A stretch of DNA of 64,000 nt. Source: Rhizobiaceae bacterium (lineage in GTDB: Bacteria > Pseudomonadota > Alphaproteobacteria > Rhizobiales > Rhizobiaceae). Both the position numbers and the translations under genes were made by a program. The stretch is taken from assembly GCA_017643025.1 (NCBI GenBank), contig JAEPOG010000005.1:248001-312000 (forward strand), given 5' to 3'. Every line of letters starts with the position of its first letter. The first letter of the stretch is position 1. This document shows, in pieces, positions 62,556-64,000 of this stretch. Under the pieces are notes generated by a model. The model was not told the origin of the DNA, made no database searches, and saw only the letters and a list, made by a program, of their open reading frames with translations.

Positions 62556-64000
62556 TCAGGCCGCCGCTTTTGTCTTCGATTTGCTGGAAGCTGACTTGGC
62601 CGCTTTGACGCGGCTCTGACCGCGCGGGAAGCGGACGGACACGATGGTGCCCACGCCTTCGGTGGAACGGATCTTCAGCGCCCCGCCATGCAGTTCGGCG
62701 AGAGAGCGGGAGATCGCCAGCCCCAGGCCTGATCCGACGTGCGATTTGGTGAACTGGTTCTGCACCTGCTCGAACGGCCGCCCGAGTTTGCTCAGCGCTT
62801 CGCTGGGTATGCCGCAGCCGCTGTCTTCGATGCTGAGCACCACGGCGCCGCCGACATTGCGTGCGCGCAGATGAATCCGCCCGCCAGATCCGGTGAACTT
62901 CACTGCGTTGGATAGCAGGTTGATCGTGATCTGCTTGATGGCGCGGCGGTCGGCGTCGACCTTCAGCTTGGCCGGCACCTCGGTTTCGATTTCGATGCCC
63001 TTCTCGCTTGCCTGCAGCGCCACTACGCGCATCGTCTCGCCGATCAGCGGGCTGAGGTCGATCGCCTCGCGTTCGATCGAGAACTGACCCGCCTCGATCT
63101 TCGACATGTCGAGGATGTCGTTGATGACGCCGAGCAGGTAGGTGCCGCTCGAATGGATGTCGCGCGTGTATTCCTCGTATTTTTCCGAGCCCAGCGGCCC
63201 AAGCAGCGCCGACTGCATGAGTTCCGAAAAGCCGATAATGGCGTTGAGGGGGGTTCGGAGTTCGTGCGACATGTTGGCCAGGAACTCGGACTTTGCCCGG
63301 TTCGCCGCCTCGGCCCGCTCCGTCTCGCGCATATATTTGCGGTTGAGCTCGACCAGTTCGCCCGTGCGCTCTTCTTCGGCCTTGCGGGCAAGGCTGAGGT
63401 CGTGGATCGTCGCCATCAGACGCCGCTCGCTATCCTGCAGTTTCTCCTGGTGCAGTTTGATCTGGGTAATGTCGGTGCCGATGGAAACGGTGCTGCCGTC
63501 GCGGGTCTTGAGCTCGTTGACCTGAATCCAGCGGCCGTCGGCAAGCTGCCGCTCGTAGCTTGCGCTGCCCCGGCTTGCATTGGCGTTGGGCAGCCGGCGA
63601 TCGGTCACGAAGGCAGTCATGCGCTTCTCGATATCGGCCCGTGCCGCTCCGGGGCGCACTTCCGAAGCCGACAGCCCCGCATCCTGCTGGAACTTCGTGT
63701 TGCACATGACCAGCCGGTCGGCGGTGTCCCACAATACGAAGGACTCGGTGATACTTTCGATGGCGGCCCTGAGGCGCATGTCGGCGGCCTCTGACCGCTG
63801 CGCCAGATGACGCTGCTCGGTAACGTCGAGCGCGACCCCGATCAGGTGTATCTCGGGCGCCTCGATGTCCAGCACCTGGGCGCGGGCGCGCATCCATATC
63901 CAGTGGCCGTCGGCGTGCCGCATGCGGAAGACTTGGTCGATCTGGTCGGTTTCGCGTGCAGCAATCTTGTTGGCCAGGTCGAACAGATCGCCGTCTTCGG
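62556..64000 (-). CDS. pleC: PAS sensor histidine kinase, PleC-like (partial, continues past window)
   Basis: The stop is at 62556 and the frame remains open to 64000, so at least 481 residues of the C-terminal part are present. Visible parts are a PAS domain end (FRMRHADGHWIWMRARAQVL), a second PAS domain (ITESFVLWDTADRLVM), a coiled linker, HisKA with His in NMSHELRTPLNAIIGFSELM, and an ATPase domain (NLLSNAVKFT, EDSGCGIPSEALSKLGRPF, GSGLGLAISRSL). The H box is of the DivJ/PleC type, and in S. meliloti, as I recall, PleC is encoded just after glnE. PleC is the DivK phosphatase/kinase in cell-cycle control. Confidence 0.8.
   Translation of the reverse strand, partial: EDGDLFDLANKIAARETDQIDQVFRMRHADGHWIWMRARAQVLDIEAPEIHLIGVALDVTEQRHLAQRSEAADMRLRAAIESITESFVLWDTADRLVMCNTKFQQDAGLSASEVRPGAARADIEKRMTAFVTDRRLPNANASRGSASYERQLADGRWIQVNELKTRDGSTVSIGTDITQIKLHQEKLQDSERRLMATIHDLSLARKAEEERTGELVELNRKYMRETERAEAANRAKSEFLANMSHELRTPLNAIIGFSELMQSALLGPLGSEKYEEYTRDIHSSGTYLLGVINDILDMSKIEAGQFSIEREAIDLSPLIGETMRVVALQASEKGIEIETEVPAKLKVDADRRAIKQITINLLSNAVKFTGSGGRIHLRARNVGGAVVLSIEDSGCGIPSEALSKLGRPFEQVQNQFTKSHVGSGLGLAISRSLAELHGGALKIRSTEGVGTIVSVRFPRGQSRVKAAKSASSKSKTKAAA

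Noticed and set aside
1..64000. tRNA, rRNA, CRISPR array, insertion sequence, or origin of replication
   Set aside because: Looked for throughout and not seen; no regularly spaced repeats, cloverleaf-like tails or transposase motifs were found by eye.

Overview
The window looks like a chromosomal segment of an alphaproteobacterium of the order Hyphomicrobiales (Rhizobiales), most likely Phyllobacteriaceae-like. The evidence is high GC coding sequence, a Ros/MucR regulator, the FeuP/FeuQ two-component pair, the cytochrome c maturation block ccmI-E-F-H followed by degP, a two-component system, glnE and a PleC-type kinase, the Rhizobium etli-type asparaginase, and a Rhodobacter-type gene transfer agent (GTA) cluster. 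This is inferred from gene content and order; no database search was run. No rRNA, tRNA, CRISPR array, insertion sequence or integrase was seen.

Layout. 1-15.6 kb holds mixed housekeeping genes: SCP2-type thiolase, DUF3750, class 3 asparaginase, Tat-exported beta-helix protein, methylmalonyl-CoA mutase small subunit-like protein, HerA-like ATPase, L,D-transpeptidase, HAD dehalogenase, branched-chain aminotransferase, superoxide dismutase, two cytochromes c, oligopeptidase B, a small secreted protein and MsrB. 15.8-21.7 kb is a complete seven-gene Mrp-type Na+/H+ antiporter operon. 21.9-30.9 kb holds MucR, a stand-alone DnaA domain IV-like protein with a DUF6456 partner, SufE, a DivJ/PleC-like kinase with a peptidoglycan-binding partner, and several conserved small or DUF proteins. 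A class A penicillin-binding protein follows at 31.0-33.2 kb.

33.4-47.9 kb is the most distinctive region: a compact, apparently intact GTA structural cluster in the same order as RcGTA genes g1 to g15. It has one good sigma70-like promoter with palindromes, chains of overlapping start/stop codons, a 55-codon gene (39639-39806), a hydrophobic protein at the end that could be a holin, and two perfect hairpins just after the major capsid gene. It has no integrase, repressor or replication gene, which argues for a domesticated GTA rather than a prophage.

48.0-50.5 kb holds a FeuN-like periplasmic protein, FeuP and FeuQ, then a small lipoprotein. 51.0-62 kb holds ccmIEFH, degP, a response regulator and kinase pair whose kinase gene overlaps glnE, and a four-EF-hand secreted protein. 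The window ends inside a reverse-strand PAS histidine kinase, probably PleC.

Together the window is rich in envelope functions (PBP1A, L,D-transpeptidase, DegP, FeuNPQ, peptidoglycan-binding protein, Mrp antiporter) and in cell-cycle-type signalling (two DivJ/PleC-type kinases, CtrA-box-like sites, a DnaA-like protein) around a GTA. In Rhodobacter, GTA production is tied to CtrA signalling, so that neighbourhood is suggestive but unproven.
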